NCBI GenBank assembly: GCA_965153355.1
Contig: OZ231127.1
Span: forward strand, 32,488,001-32,552,000
Length of the DNA: 64,000 nt
Source of the DNA: Flaccisagitta enflata
Lineage: Eukaryota; Chaetognatha; Sagittoidea; Aphragmophora
Reading direction: 5' to 3'
Position 1 is the stretch's first letter; every line of letters begins with the position of its first letter. Of the stretch, positions 42,241 to 51,976 are shown piece after piece. The position numbers and the translations under genes are program-made. A model generated the notes under the pieces. It was not told where the DNA came from, searched no databases, and saw only the letters and a program-made list of their open reading frames with translations.

Positions 42241-42645
42241 GACATAGTCAGTGAGGGCTCACAAGGCTCTCTTCCATTTATTTTAGTTTGGGTATAGTGA
42301 GGGATGTTGTTCCACCTATCATACTACTCAGTACCTTGGATTGGAATGTCCGGCGGTCGCAGTAAGCTTGACCTCGATTCTATCCTCTAAGGGTATGGTT
42401 TCTTAACAATGTTACCCTCGGGTGATTTGTTGAATTTTGGTAACAAAGGTAATAGACATTATCTCTTAACTATTTTGGTAAGTAGTTTTCTTTTGGGTTA
42501 GAATGAGAGGGAATGCTATTCAAATTCTGTTTTATGGAAAACTAGGAGTGATGTGCGTAGTAACTAGTCAGTGAGGGCTCACAAGGCTCTCTTCCATTTA
42601 TTTTAGTTTGGGTATAGTGAGGGATGTTGTTCCACCTATCATACA
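42241..42645 (-). repeat. Direct-repeat module 3
   Basis: A roughly 78-bp direct repeat (GTCAGTGAGGGCTCACAAGG.. at 42245 and 42567) around about 240 bp, diverged from modules 1 and 2 but with the same order and hairpin position. Confidence 0.6.
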
Positions 42646-42905
42646 TCGGAGAAAACTGGATGGTGTGACATACGTCGGAGAATTCTAGGCTGTGTGACAT
42701 ACAACGGAGAAAACTGGATGGCGTGACATACATCAGAGAATTCTAGGCTGTGTGACATACATCGGAGAAAACTGGATGGTGTGAAATACATTGGAGTTCT
42801 GGGCTGTGTGACGTACATCGGAGAAAACTGGGTGGTGTGACATACATCGGAGAATTCTGGGCTGTGTGACATACATTGGAGAAAACTAGGTGGTGTGACA
42901 TACGC
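42646..42905. repeat. 30/60-bp satellite, block 4
   Basis: About nine monomers, more diverged; ends at GACATACGCACG. Confidence 0.9.
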
Positions 42906-43384
42906 ACGAACGCACAGACAGACGGAGAAAACTCTGAGACTTTAGTGTTCCACTATCGTGGAACACAAAAATTTCAAACTGCACAAGTCAAACTTTTGAC
43001 AGCAGATTTGAAATCTGCATGAAAAACTGTCTGTTGAAAGTGCTTTTCTTTTTTCAAAATTCCTTCGGGATCATTATCAAGATCCACGCTAAAGATACTT
43101 AAAAAAGATAAGTTCAATGATTTTACAAAGAAATTAAAAGGAAAGGTATGTTTTGCGATATTTAACAGTACTTTTGAACATCTTCTAGTTGGAATATCAA
43201 AAAAAGGAAAACACTTTCACTTGTCAGTTTTTTCTGCAGATTCCAAATCTGCAGACAAGATTGGAAATTGAGTATTTTGAAATTTTGGATTTCCTATAGG
43301 GTAAGGATAATGGAAGGTAAGGCACGGCCACCTAAAAGTGAAATTTCAAAGCCAATTTTATTGCTTTTTGTCATCTAGGTACAG
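42906..43384. other. No gene recognised
   Basis: Contains short inverted words (GCAGATTTGAAATCTGC near 43002) but nothing identifiable as a gene. Confidence 0.5.
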
Positions 43385-43520
43385 GCTACTGTGTATACGG
43401 CCTTGTGTTTATTGGGAGTTGGAAAACCAATGATCTCAATTGCTTTTGAGTTTCCATCTCAATTTATCTGTAAGCAAAAGCAGTTTTTGTAGACTGTCAA
43501 CTGTACTACTTTTCTTTTCA
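43385..43520. repeat. U1-spacer fragment outside the array
   Basis: GGCCTTGTGTTTATTGGGAG through GTAGACTGTCAACTGTAC is homologous to spacer at 15286-15400 and 36505-36610, with no U1 gene attached. Confidence 0.6.
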
Positions 43521-43605
43521 GTTGCGTGCTACGCAACTCTACACCTTGCTCTGTTGGTCAGTCCATCCGTCGGTCCATCCGTAACATTCTTGAATATAGA
43601 GCTTG
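43519..43605 (-). mobile_element. AGTCGC-family terminal fragment (AGTTGCG type)
   Basis: Hairpin AGTTGCG-TGCTA-CGCAACT: both arms are changed relative to the AGTCGCG form so that pairing is kept. Confidence 0.6.
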
Positions 43606-43682
43606 CCCCTGTGTCCTAGGCACTCTGTTTTACTGTCGGGCACGCTTGTTTTGCTGATGGCGTGCCCGGCTGGCACTCTCTT
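43606..43682. mobile_element. hAT-type MITE fragment
   Basis: TTTTACTGTCGGGCACGCTTG and GCGTGCCCGGC match the interior of 61132-61832. Confidence 0.5.
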
Positions 43683-43707
43683 ATCATATCAAGAGTCTTG
43701 ATTCAAG

Positions 43708-44084
<377 letters not shown>

Positions 44085-44184
44085 AAAGTTGGGTTTCACT
44101 AGAGCGCATTTCGACGGACATAGCAAAACCGCCTTATGAATGATGGACAACGTAACTACTCAAACCCAAACAAGCTGATAGTGA

Positions 44185-44376
<192 letters not shown>

Positions 44377-44525
44377 AACGCAGACGCAAACGCAAGTACA
44401 AACGCGAAGGCAACACAAATACAATATGAAAATAACCGTCAATGTTTTCCAGATTGTCAGATAATCAGGAAAACAGCTATTGTGATGTAACGTTGTTGTA
44501 TAAGATTGATAAAGAAGCATTATTA

Positions 44526-44615
44526 TCAGGCCCGCTGTTTTTCTGTCGGGCCCGCTAGATTTGTAAGGGGTGCACCCCACAGGCCCATTTTAAAAAATCA
44601 CTGTTTTCAGGCCTG
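44526..44615. mobile_element. hAT-type MITE, right half
   Basis: TTTTCTGTCGGGCCCGCTA.. ending TTTTCAGGCCTG, matching the right half and terminus of the 61132-61832 element. Confidence 0.55.
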
Positions 44616-44725
44616 TAAATGAACTACCGTTATTGCATCATGCATACTTTTTCTATTCTACTTTTCTTTCTTTTCTTCTTTATTCTTTCGTCTTAAGTGC
44701 TTACTTTCTTAGTTCTTCCTTTTTT

Positions 44726-44908
44726 GGGCAGCGGCCCCGAAGGGGTCGATGACCTATGCTTTCACACAGGTGAATTTTCTCCACCTTCTCCAGCTCCTTC
44801 TTCGTCCCCCCTTCCAACCTCCAGGCCCATATCTCAGCCTCGAGGCTCATATCCCAGCCTTGAGGCCCAAATCCCAGTCTTGAGGCCTAAATCCCAACCT
44901 GAAGGCCC
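44726..44908 (+). mobile_element. HINE fragment
   Basis: GGGCAGCGGCCCCGAAGGGG terminus, GATGACCTATGCTTTCACA inverted-repeat arm and about five 20-bp GAGGCCCAAATCCCAGCCTT-type repeats; the right arm and 5' end are missing. Confidence 0.75.
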
Positions 44909-45864
44909 AAGGGAAAAAAAATTTCAATGTTTTTTGTGTTTTTGTTTTTTTTTTAATTAAGGATACACTGATTTGAGTTAAAAAATCATGGACCGATCAA
45001 ATAGAAACTTGAAACAGAAGCACTTGATAGATCAAAATACCATATAATGGCTAAGAATTAATTCATTTGAACATATTTTTTATTCAGTGAGTCAGTATGC
45101 TTATTTTTCTTTCCAACTGTCCGTATATTTATGCGCTAGATGGTATGGACAAAATTCTCCTTCTCCTCCTTTTACTGCGTACCACCCCCCACCTCCCTTC
45201 CCGAGAATCGAACCCTGGCTTGAGGCCCATATCCCGGCCTAGAGGCGATGAAAAAGGCGTCATAAATCGAGAAATTTGAACTTGAAACCAAAACAAATGA
45301 CTCAAAAGGGAGCGAAACGGTGAAGTAAGAAGAAGAAGAAGAAAGAAATTAGAGGCAATGATGAGGATGTGAAGGAGTAGCGAAAAGACGCTCTCATCCT
45401 AAATCGTCTTACAGGGTCTTCAATTGCGACTGACTTACTCCAAATTACAGAGGAAGGAGAAATATAAGATATGAACCCCCTAAAACTGTAGCACCCCCCT
45501 TACAGCTCAAACTACAGCAATAAATAATAAATCTAACGTTGTTAATTTAAGCTTATGATTATACAAGTGGCGATTTTGCAATTTCCATTCCAGTCTTAAA
45601 TTATAATGGAAAATCCTTGATTTTATGAACTTAAAATAATAGTTAATTTTGATACTTTATTAAGCTATATCTTGACTTAAAAAACAAAAATAAAAAATCG
45701 CTCTGGTGATGCCACTTGTATTGATATAAACATTTTTCCTCTACCTTTAGAATGTCTATAATCTAATCGGTTAGAGCTGTAGGTGGGGGTGCTACAGTTT
45801 TCAGGGGGATCACACCTTACCTTAACCTTCTCTCTGTAATGTTGTGTCTCTCATAGTTAATCGG
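44909..45864. other. No gene recognised; small HINE-repeat echo at 45195-45250
   Basis: AT-rich sequence with a short stretch of GAGGCCCATATCCCGGCC-type repeats and a few G/C runs. It belongs to the roughly 1.8-kb interruption of the right flank block. Confidence 0.45.
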
Positions 45865-46010
45865 GAAAAAAGTCAAAGTCAGTCCTCAAATTTTTGACAT
45901 ATTTGAGAGAAACAGGGTTTTCATTTTCTTATGAGGAAGTTGAGGCTCTTAACCGAGCGAATGAGCCCTCCAATGAAATTGATAGGGTAAGTAAATTGGA
46001 TAAATATTTT
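45865..46010. repeat. Right flank block, continued
   Basis: CGGGAAAAAAGTCAAAGTCAG through GAAATTGATAGGGTAAGTAA is homologous to 12009-12150. Confidence 0.65.
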
Positions 46011-46083
46011 CTATCCATGTAAATTTTTTTTTCTATCCATGTGGTATTTGACAAAAACCCTTGAAATTTTGAAAATGAAAATG

Positions 46084-46396
46084 CAGGCCTGTATATAATT
46101 GAGTTTCCCCCCCCCCCCCACCGAGGGGGGGAAAATCAAAGGGTATGATGGGGAAGGGAAAGGAAGGGGGAAAAGGAGAAAAAAAGAAAATTTTGGGAAA
46201 ATAAAACTTTTGGCAGTACTAAATCATAAAACTTGGTTAGAATTTAACACTATTTTAACCTTAAATACACTGTTTTATTGCTTTATTGGGAAGAAAATCA
46301 TAGATTATGTAACACGACGCGATGCATCGCGGGGAAGAAAATCAAAGGAAGGGGGAGGGGGGAAAATCAAAAGCCACTCAATTATGTACACCCCTG
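46084..46396. mobile_element. hAT-like MITE with approx. 20-bp TIR
   Basis: CAGGCCTGTATATAATTGAG faces the complement of CAGGGGTGTACATAATTGAG. The flanks TGAAAATG and AGAAAATG agree in 7 of 8 positions, as expected for an 8-bp hAT duplication. G-rich and C-rich runs inside, no coding sequence. Confidence 0.65.
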
Positions 46397-46608
46397 AGAA
46401 AATGTCAAACATTATACAGTCGAGCTTCATTAGAGCGCACCCGCTAATAAGGCATCCCTCGCTATATGGCATATTTTCACAAGTCCCAACTTTTTTGCAT
46501 TAGTTTTATTGTTGAGGAAACCCGTCTTTAGCGCACCCGCCTATAAGGCAAATTTCACTAGAAGGCATGAAATAGGTGTGAGATAACGTTTTTGTGCTCG
46601 CATAGAAG

Positions 46609-47150
46609 GCATGAAGAAGAGGAAGAAGAAGAAGAAGGAGAAGGAGAAAGAGAAGGAGAAGAAGAAGAAGAAGAAGAAGAAGGAGAAGAAGGAGAAGAAG
46701 GAGAAGAAGAAGGAGAAGAAGAAGGAGAAGAACGACAAGAAGGAGAAGAAGGAGAAGAAGAAGGCATGAAGAAGAAGAAGAAGAAGAAGAAGAAGAAGAA
46801 GAAGAAGAAGAAGAAGAAGAAGAAGAAGAAGAAGAAGGCATGAAGAAGAAGAAGAAGAAGAAGAAGAAGAAGAAGAAGAAGAAGAAGAAGAAGAAGAAGA
46901 AGAAGAAGAAGAAGAAGAAGAAGAAGAAGACGGCATGAAGAAGAAGAAGAAGAAGAAGAAGAAGAAAGCATGAAGAAGAAGAAGAAGGCATGAAGAAGAA
47001 GACAAAGAAGAAAAAGAAAAAGAAAAGGAAGCAGAAGCAGATAAGGAAAGGGAAGAGAAGGAAGAAGAGGAAGAGAAGGAAGAAGAGGAAGAGAAGGAAG
47101 AACAGGAAGAACTGGAAGAAGAAGAGAAGGAAGAAGGAGATTCTCTAATC
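46609..47150. repeat. (GAA)n-rich low-complexity tract
   Basis: Mixed GAA/GAG/AAG triplets interrupted by repeated GGCATGAAG. Open in several frames on both strands. Confidence 0.9.
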
Positions 47151-47491
47151 TCTAGTTACGATGACGATCTTGATTCCGATGATGATCAACATGAAATCGT
47201 CGACTTACAAGACTGCACAATAACGATGAGGACAATGAAAACGATGAAATCGGGAGAAAGCATGATGGAAATGTGGTTACGTTACTAACGGTGCAATCCT
47301 GGTTGCCAGGAAAATAGAAAAAAAGTTATTACCCTGACTTTCTCTCTTACACTATTTCGACGCAAAAGCTAACAACTTTGTTGAAGCCTTCACTCGTCAA
47401 CTTTTTAAGGTGGCCGGTTCGAAGGGAGTGACCGCGTTGCTATATTCTATGAGCGCTCAAGCGTAGTCTGAGAACAAAACGTGTTCGTGAC

Positions 47492-47644
47492 TTTTTAGTT
47501 GCAGACACGCGACTACACCTTGCCGTGTTGGTCAGTCCGTCGGTCTGTCCATCCGTCCAAAATATTTCTAAAATTGCAAGCGGTTTTTGCATTATTGCTC
47601 CTGCCCAACCGTCCGCGATTGGATTCCCGCGTATCCGGCCTTGT
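47492..47644 (-). mobile_element. AGTCGC-family element
   Basis: TTTTTAGTTGCAGACACGC hairpin end, CCTTGCCGTGTTGGTC block, TGCTCCTGCCCAACCGTCC block and GTATCCGGCCTTGT end. Confidence 0.75.
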
Positions 47645-48416
47645 CTCTTTAAGTGGCGGAAATCGTCGTGACCTTTTTTACCCAAACTTTGAAAGCACAT
47701 ATCTCTTGAACGGATTGACCAATTGACTTGATTTTTTGTAAGGTATCATAATTTGACCTTGTCTACCGATGTGTGAAGCTACAAGAAATTTCGGATGGTG
47801 CAACCACCCGAACAAGCCTACCTATCCAAAAATTTCAAATTAGCGTAGCCAAAAAAATATTCCATGAAATTTTCTGGAATTTTGCATGAACAACCATCGT
47901 ACCCTTGGACAAATCCTGAGTAAGTTGTACGGTGATCACGTTTAATCTCACCCCTTAATAACAATTTTACTCAAGGACATTTTCTTCTGGGCTACAGATT
48001 CCATGGTTGAGCCTCTAACATGAAATATTTATGACAAATCCATCCTTCACTTATATCCCGCGAACAGGATTGTGTTTCTAATCCAAAGCGAGAGTATCTT
48101 TCTTGTTAAAAAAAATAAATAATTTTGTTCACGCTGAATTTCTTCCCGCTACGCTCGATTGCTGCCTGCGAAACTGTGTACCGTTAGTTTCAAGGGTGAA
48201 ATCCCAGCGGCTTCATTTGTCCAGAATGAATACCGCCCACAGCCACAAGTTACTATTCACTATGTAAACTCGGTTTTTAATAAGAAGTAAGAAACAGGCC
48301 TTGACACAACAAAAATGGTAAAATTCATGGCCTTGATTTTAGACAAAAACTTTTCTGCAATTGTCATATGCTGTATCCATCTACCCTCTGTTTGTCTAAT
48401 TGTCCGTCTCTTGTCA
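47645..48416. other. No gene recognised
   Basis: Interior of the Tigger-like element. A stretch near 47690-47750 (CATATCTCTTGAACGGATTGA) resembles old dispersed repeats elsewhere. Confidence 0.45.
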
Positions 48417-48543
48417 TTTTTAGTCGCGGACACGAGACTACACCTTGCCGTGTTGGTCGGTTTATTGGTCGGTCGAGTGGTTTTTGCCTTATGGCTCCTG
48501 CCCAACTGTCCACGAATGGATTGCCGTGTATCCGGCCTTGTTT
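48417..48543 (-). mobile_element. AGTCGC-family element, short
   Basis: AGTCGCGGACACGAGACT imperfect hairpin, shortened microsatellite and GTGTATCCGGCCTTG end. Confidence 0.7.
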
Positions 48544-48771
48544 TAATCTGCAGGTTGCACTTTTTATTTGTCAGGCTCTTTGTATCTCAGTACATTGTAT
48601 GTATATGTCATTTTTCCTACCACATGGCATGGCTAGATCAATCTGACAAGTACTACCTATCAGAAAAAAAAATCATCATACAGAAAGTCATGCTCGGCAA
48701 TAAGGCATCTCGCCTTGAAGGCATAGAATAAGTCGGTCCCTTCAAATGCCTTCTAGTGAAGCTTAACTGTA

Positions 48772-49315
48772 CAAAGAGAGAGAAAAATTATAATATTGAT
48801 TATTGAGTGTGAGAGATACACCATCGGTTTAAAAAAAGTCATTCGTTATTGAAGACTTTGTATTTTCAAGAATATCAGGATTCATGAAAATAACTTTTTT
48901 TCTTCTTTAAACATGTAGGAAATCTGCGGAAAACGCAGCCTGAATATAGCGTCTGCTAGGCACTTCTACCTCTCTCTCTCATAAAAAAAGAATGGATGAA
49001 ACTAATATCTAGATAACGCGCCACTTACTTCCCCCCCCCCCGCTCCAACGGATTTCAGGGGACCAACAAATTTCATCTGTTGTAGCCAATATAGAAAAAT
49101 AAAGAAAACAGATTGAAGTGACAAAGAATAAGCATTTCTTATAGGCGGAATTCCGTTGGAGCGGAGTTCTTTTTCAATTTTTTCATCTCTTCCTTAATGC
49201 AATCAAAATAAATACGAAGAGAAGAAATTCGCAACAGAAAAGATTTAAGAAGATGAAAATATTCTTCTCTTTTGTCAATTGCACAAACGCAGTCCGTCAC
49301 TTGCTAATTGTTTTG
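48772..49315. other. No gene recognised
   Basis: AT-rich sequence with a C run at 49030; nothing identified. Confidence 0.45.
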
Positions 49316-49452
49316 TTTTTCAGGTGCGACAAAGCACCTCTATAACTGGCTGTGTCCGTCGGTCGGTCGGTCTGTCGGTCTGTCTGTTGGTTGGGTAACG
49401 CATTCGTTCGATGATCCACACGTCGCACCTTATTGGCCAACTTGGCCTTGTT
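49316..49452 (-). mobile_element. AGGTGCG-type sister element
   Basis: Hairpin AGGTGC..GCACCT, CGCATTCGTTCGATGATCCA block shared with 36615-36748, and GGCCAACTTGGCCTTGTT end. Confidence 0.65.
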
Positions 49453-49467
49453 TTTTTTCGCGTGACT

Positions 49468-49681
49468 TATTAGTCGCGTGATACGCGACTCTACACCCCG
49501 CTTTGTCGGTCCATCAGTCCGTCGGTCCATCTGTCAGTCCGTCGGTTTGTCGGTCACACTTTTCTTTTTTGGGTTTTTACGGTCTTTGGGCTCACTGCTC
49601 CTGCCCAAGTGATCAAGTGACCTCGAGTACAGCCCCTGCCCACCCGAACGCGACTTGGGAAGCCCTGTATCCGACCTTGTT
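49468..49681 (-). mobile_element. AGTCGC-family element, full length
   Basis: AGTCGCGTGATACGCGACT hairpin, CACTGCTCCTGCCC and CCCTGCCCACCCG blocks and GTATCCGACCTTGTT end; close to 863-1076. Confidence 0.75.
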
Positions 49682-49725
49682 CAGTAAGAGAGAACTTAGC
49701 AGATCTGAATATCAGATACACTTTT

Positions 49726-50366
49726 GGGCAGCGGCCCCGAAGGGGCCGATGACCTATGCTTTCTCACATAGGGGAAATTTCTCCTTCTCCTTCTCCTTCT
49801 TCTTCTTCTTCTTCTTCTCCGTCCCCCCCCCCCTGCTTGAGGCCCAGATCCTAGTCTCAAGGCCCAAATCCTAGCCTTAAGGCTCAAATCCTAGCTTTGG
49901 AGCTTGAATCCCAGCCTTGAGGCTCAAATCCTAGCCTCAGGGCTCAAATCCCAGCCTTGAAGATCAAATCCCAGCCTCGAGGTTCAAACCAAAGCCTCAA
50001 AACTCAAATCCCAGCCTTGAAGATCAAATCCCAGCCCCAAGGCTCAAATCATAGTCCTCAGCCCCAAATCCTAGCCTCAGGGCTCAAATCCAGCCTCTAA
50101 GCTCAAATCCCAGCCTCCAAGCTCAAATCCCTGCCTCGAGGCTCAAATCCCAGCCTAAGGCCTCAAATCCCAGCCTAAGGCCTCAAATCCCAGTCTCCAG
50201 GCCCAAATTCCAGCCTCCAGGCTCTAATTCAAGCCTTGAGGTTCAAATAAAAACAGCATAGGTCATCGGCCCCTTCAGGGCCCCTGCCCCTCTAACCATC
50301 TCACACCCAGAAACACTCACATAGGGGCAACAGGTACCGCTGACCATCTAACGCTTTTGCGACTAT
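49726..50366 (+). mobile_element. HINE (non-autonomous Helentron), full length
   Basis: GGGCAGCGGCCCCGAAGGGG start, TTC triplet run, about twenty 20-bp GGCTCAAATCCCAGCCTCGA-type repeats, inverted arm CATAGGTCATCGGCCCC, then GCCCCT..AGGGGC hairpin, GGTACCGCTGACCA and CTTTTGCGACTATTTTT end. Confidence 0.87.
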
Positions 50367-51069
50367 TTTTTTCTTTAAGCACCTCGTTTATAAGCACGCC
50401 CAGCCTCAGATATTGAGAAAATTTAAGCACATTGCTAAGCACGCTCCAGGCTAAGATTTCCGTTTAAAAAAAAAATTAGGTGAATTTTTTAAAATGTGCC
50501 AATTTTTAGACATTTTTGGTTGGAATTCCACAAAAAAACATCAGGAACTTTGATAGAAATTGGAATTATTTAAAATAACAACTTGTCAGTATATTCAGGA
50601 TTTTGATATTGATAGAAATAATTGAATTTGTAATAACATTTAAGAATATTATTGCTTAGATGCTATTGTTGATAAGAATTTATTGCTGTAATAAGGATTA
50701 CCAAAAAAAAAAGATGATATATCATGATACTGAATAACACTAAAAATCTAAAAAAACATATATTAAATCTACTGATCTCATCCCATGGTCTATATAAAAA
50801 CAGGACAATGTCAGTGAAAGATACTGTATATTCTTTTATATAAAATGCATTCATTACTGTATCTTATGCTACACTTTATTCTATATTTCATGATACTCTA
50901 TGCGATACTCTTTTCTATACCCTACTGTGTACTTTATTTTATACTGAATAGGGTTATTACTTACTCATGGATAATAAGCACGCATTTAAGCACATTTCAG
51001 CCTCGAAAATAAGATTTTGCTAAGCATGCTCAGCCTCAGCCAAAAAAAGTGCGTGCTTATAAGAAAAAA
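50367..51069. mobile_element. Palindromic MITE with TTTCTTTAAGCAC ends
   Basis: TTTCTTTAAGCACCTCGTTTATAAGC and the complement of CGTGCTTATAAGAAAAAA form the ends; subterminal CAGCCTCAG and CTGAGGCTG are also inverted. AT-rich centre without a gene. Confidence 0.5.
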
Positions 51070-51412
51070 GTGTACCGTAGCCCCAAGCCCCGAACGCTTT
51101 TGAAATTGAAATGAAACAATGATTTTTTAAAGCTGTTTTAGCGCCCCCTATTCACAAATGTCTGAATAATGTGTCATGGAACTTAGCTTTTTTTAAATTT
51201 TCTTATAAGATTTAAATCAGTAAATCACTGAGAAAGAGAATATTTGGTTGTATTGCATCTTATTTTCAAATAACTGTTGCCAAAAAATATAATTTCCGAT
51301 GAATTTTCTAAGATTTTTTGAAAAAATCATTCTCACCATTAGCTTATTCTTACATGAAAAGAGGGAGGGGGGCACTAATCAAAGGGGGGGCGATAAATGC
51401 AACTGTACGTAT

Positions 51413-51416
<4 letters not shown>
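51070..51416. other. No gene recognised
   Basis: AT-rich sequence. A GGGGGGCACTAATC word near 51369 recalls the end of the 10122-10457 MITE. Confidence 0.4.

Positions 51417-51495
<79 letters not shown>
51417..51495. repeat. (CT)n microsatellite
   Basis: Pure CT dinucleotides. Confidence 0.95.
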
Positions 51496-51498
<3 letters not shown>

Positions 51499-51595
51499 TC
51501 TTTCTATGCAAATTTGAGATTCTTTTTTTCGGTTTGGATCAATTTTCCGTCGCGCGTCGCGTGCATGCTACATTCTAACTAGTCTTTATCTCATT

Positions 51596-51820
51596 TTTGG
51601 TTGCGGACACGCACTTCTATAAGAGGCTTAATCCGTCCGTTCGTCCGTCCGTCCATCCGTTGGTCCATCGGTAATGATAGGGTCAAAAAGTTGTAAAACA
51701 AGCGTTTTGGATACATTTTGTGTATGTCCGTGTGTGGGAGGGTGGGGATTGGGGTGGGGATGGGGGTTTGACGCCCCGGACCTGCCCACCCGTCCGAAAC
51801 AATATTGTGACCCCGCGTTA
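51596..51820 (-). mobile_element. Third AGTCGC-like subfamily
   Basis: TTTTTGGTTGCGGACACGCAC terminus, GTCCGTCCGTCC microsatellite and a distinctive ACCCGTCCGAAACAATATTG / ACCCCGCGTTAC end. The same end occurs at 54615-54668. It lies 160 nt upstream of the NB-ARC gene start. Confidence 0.5.
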
Positions 51821-51976
51821 CTTCTCCATAAAATTTTGCTTTCTTTTTTACCAGAAAAATATGAACACACCCGACTTTTTCCATTCTAGAAACATGCTTG
51901 TTTCTGGTTATTTTTAGTTCATCTCCACTCATGATTAAACAACAAACTTCATCTCAAATTAATCGTTTTTTACATC

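Larger units (their letters stand above)
46417..48769. mobile_element. Tigger/pogo-like element, non-autonomous
   Basis: CAGTCGAGCTTCATTAGAGC at the left pairs with the right end's CAGTTAAGCTTCACTAGAAG, and TA flanks both (46415-46416, 48770-48771). Subterminal AAGGCATGAA words recur. The interior has a 540-bp (GAA)n-rich tract (46609-47150), which on + reads Glu/Lys-rich then Asp-rich (DDDLDSDDDQHE). Pogo-type transposases end in an acidic tail, so this may be a relic, but no catalytic domain is seen. Two AGTCGC elements are nested inside. Confidence 0.6.

Noticed and set aside
39598-42245. Long minus-strand reading frames (up to 251 codons) over the satellite
   Set aside because: All three frames are open because the monomer is 30 bp; the protein is only the repeat, with no start context or conservation signal.
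38633-42905. CRISPR-like regular repeat array
   Set aside because: There are no unique spacers between repeats, monomers touch one another, and the genome is eukaryotic.
46506-47005. Frames rich in Ser, Leu, Phe or Glu/Lys over the GAA tract
   Set aside because: Low-complexity translations, open on both strands and in several frames; only the possible acidic-tail relic is mentioned.
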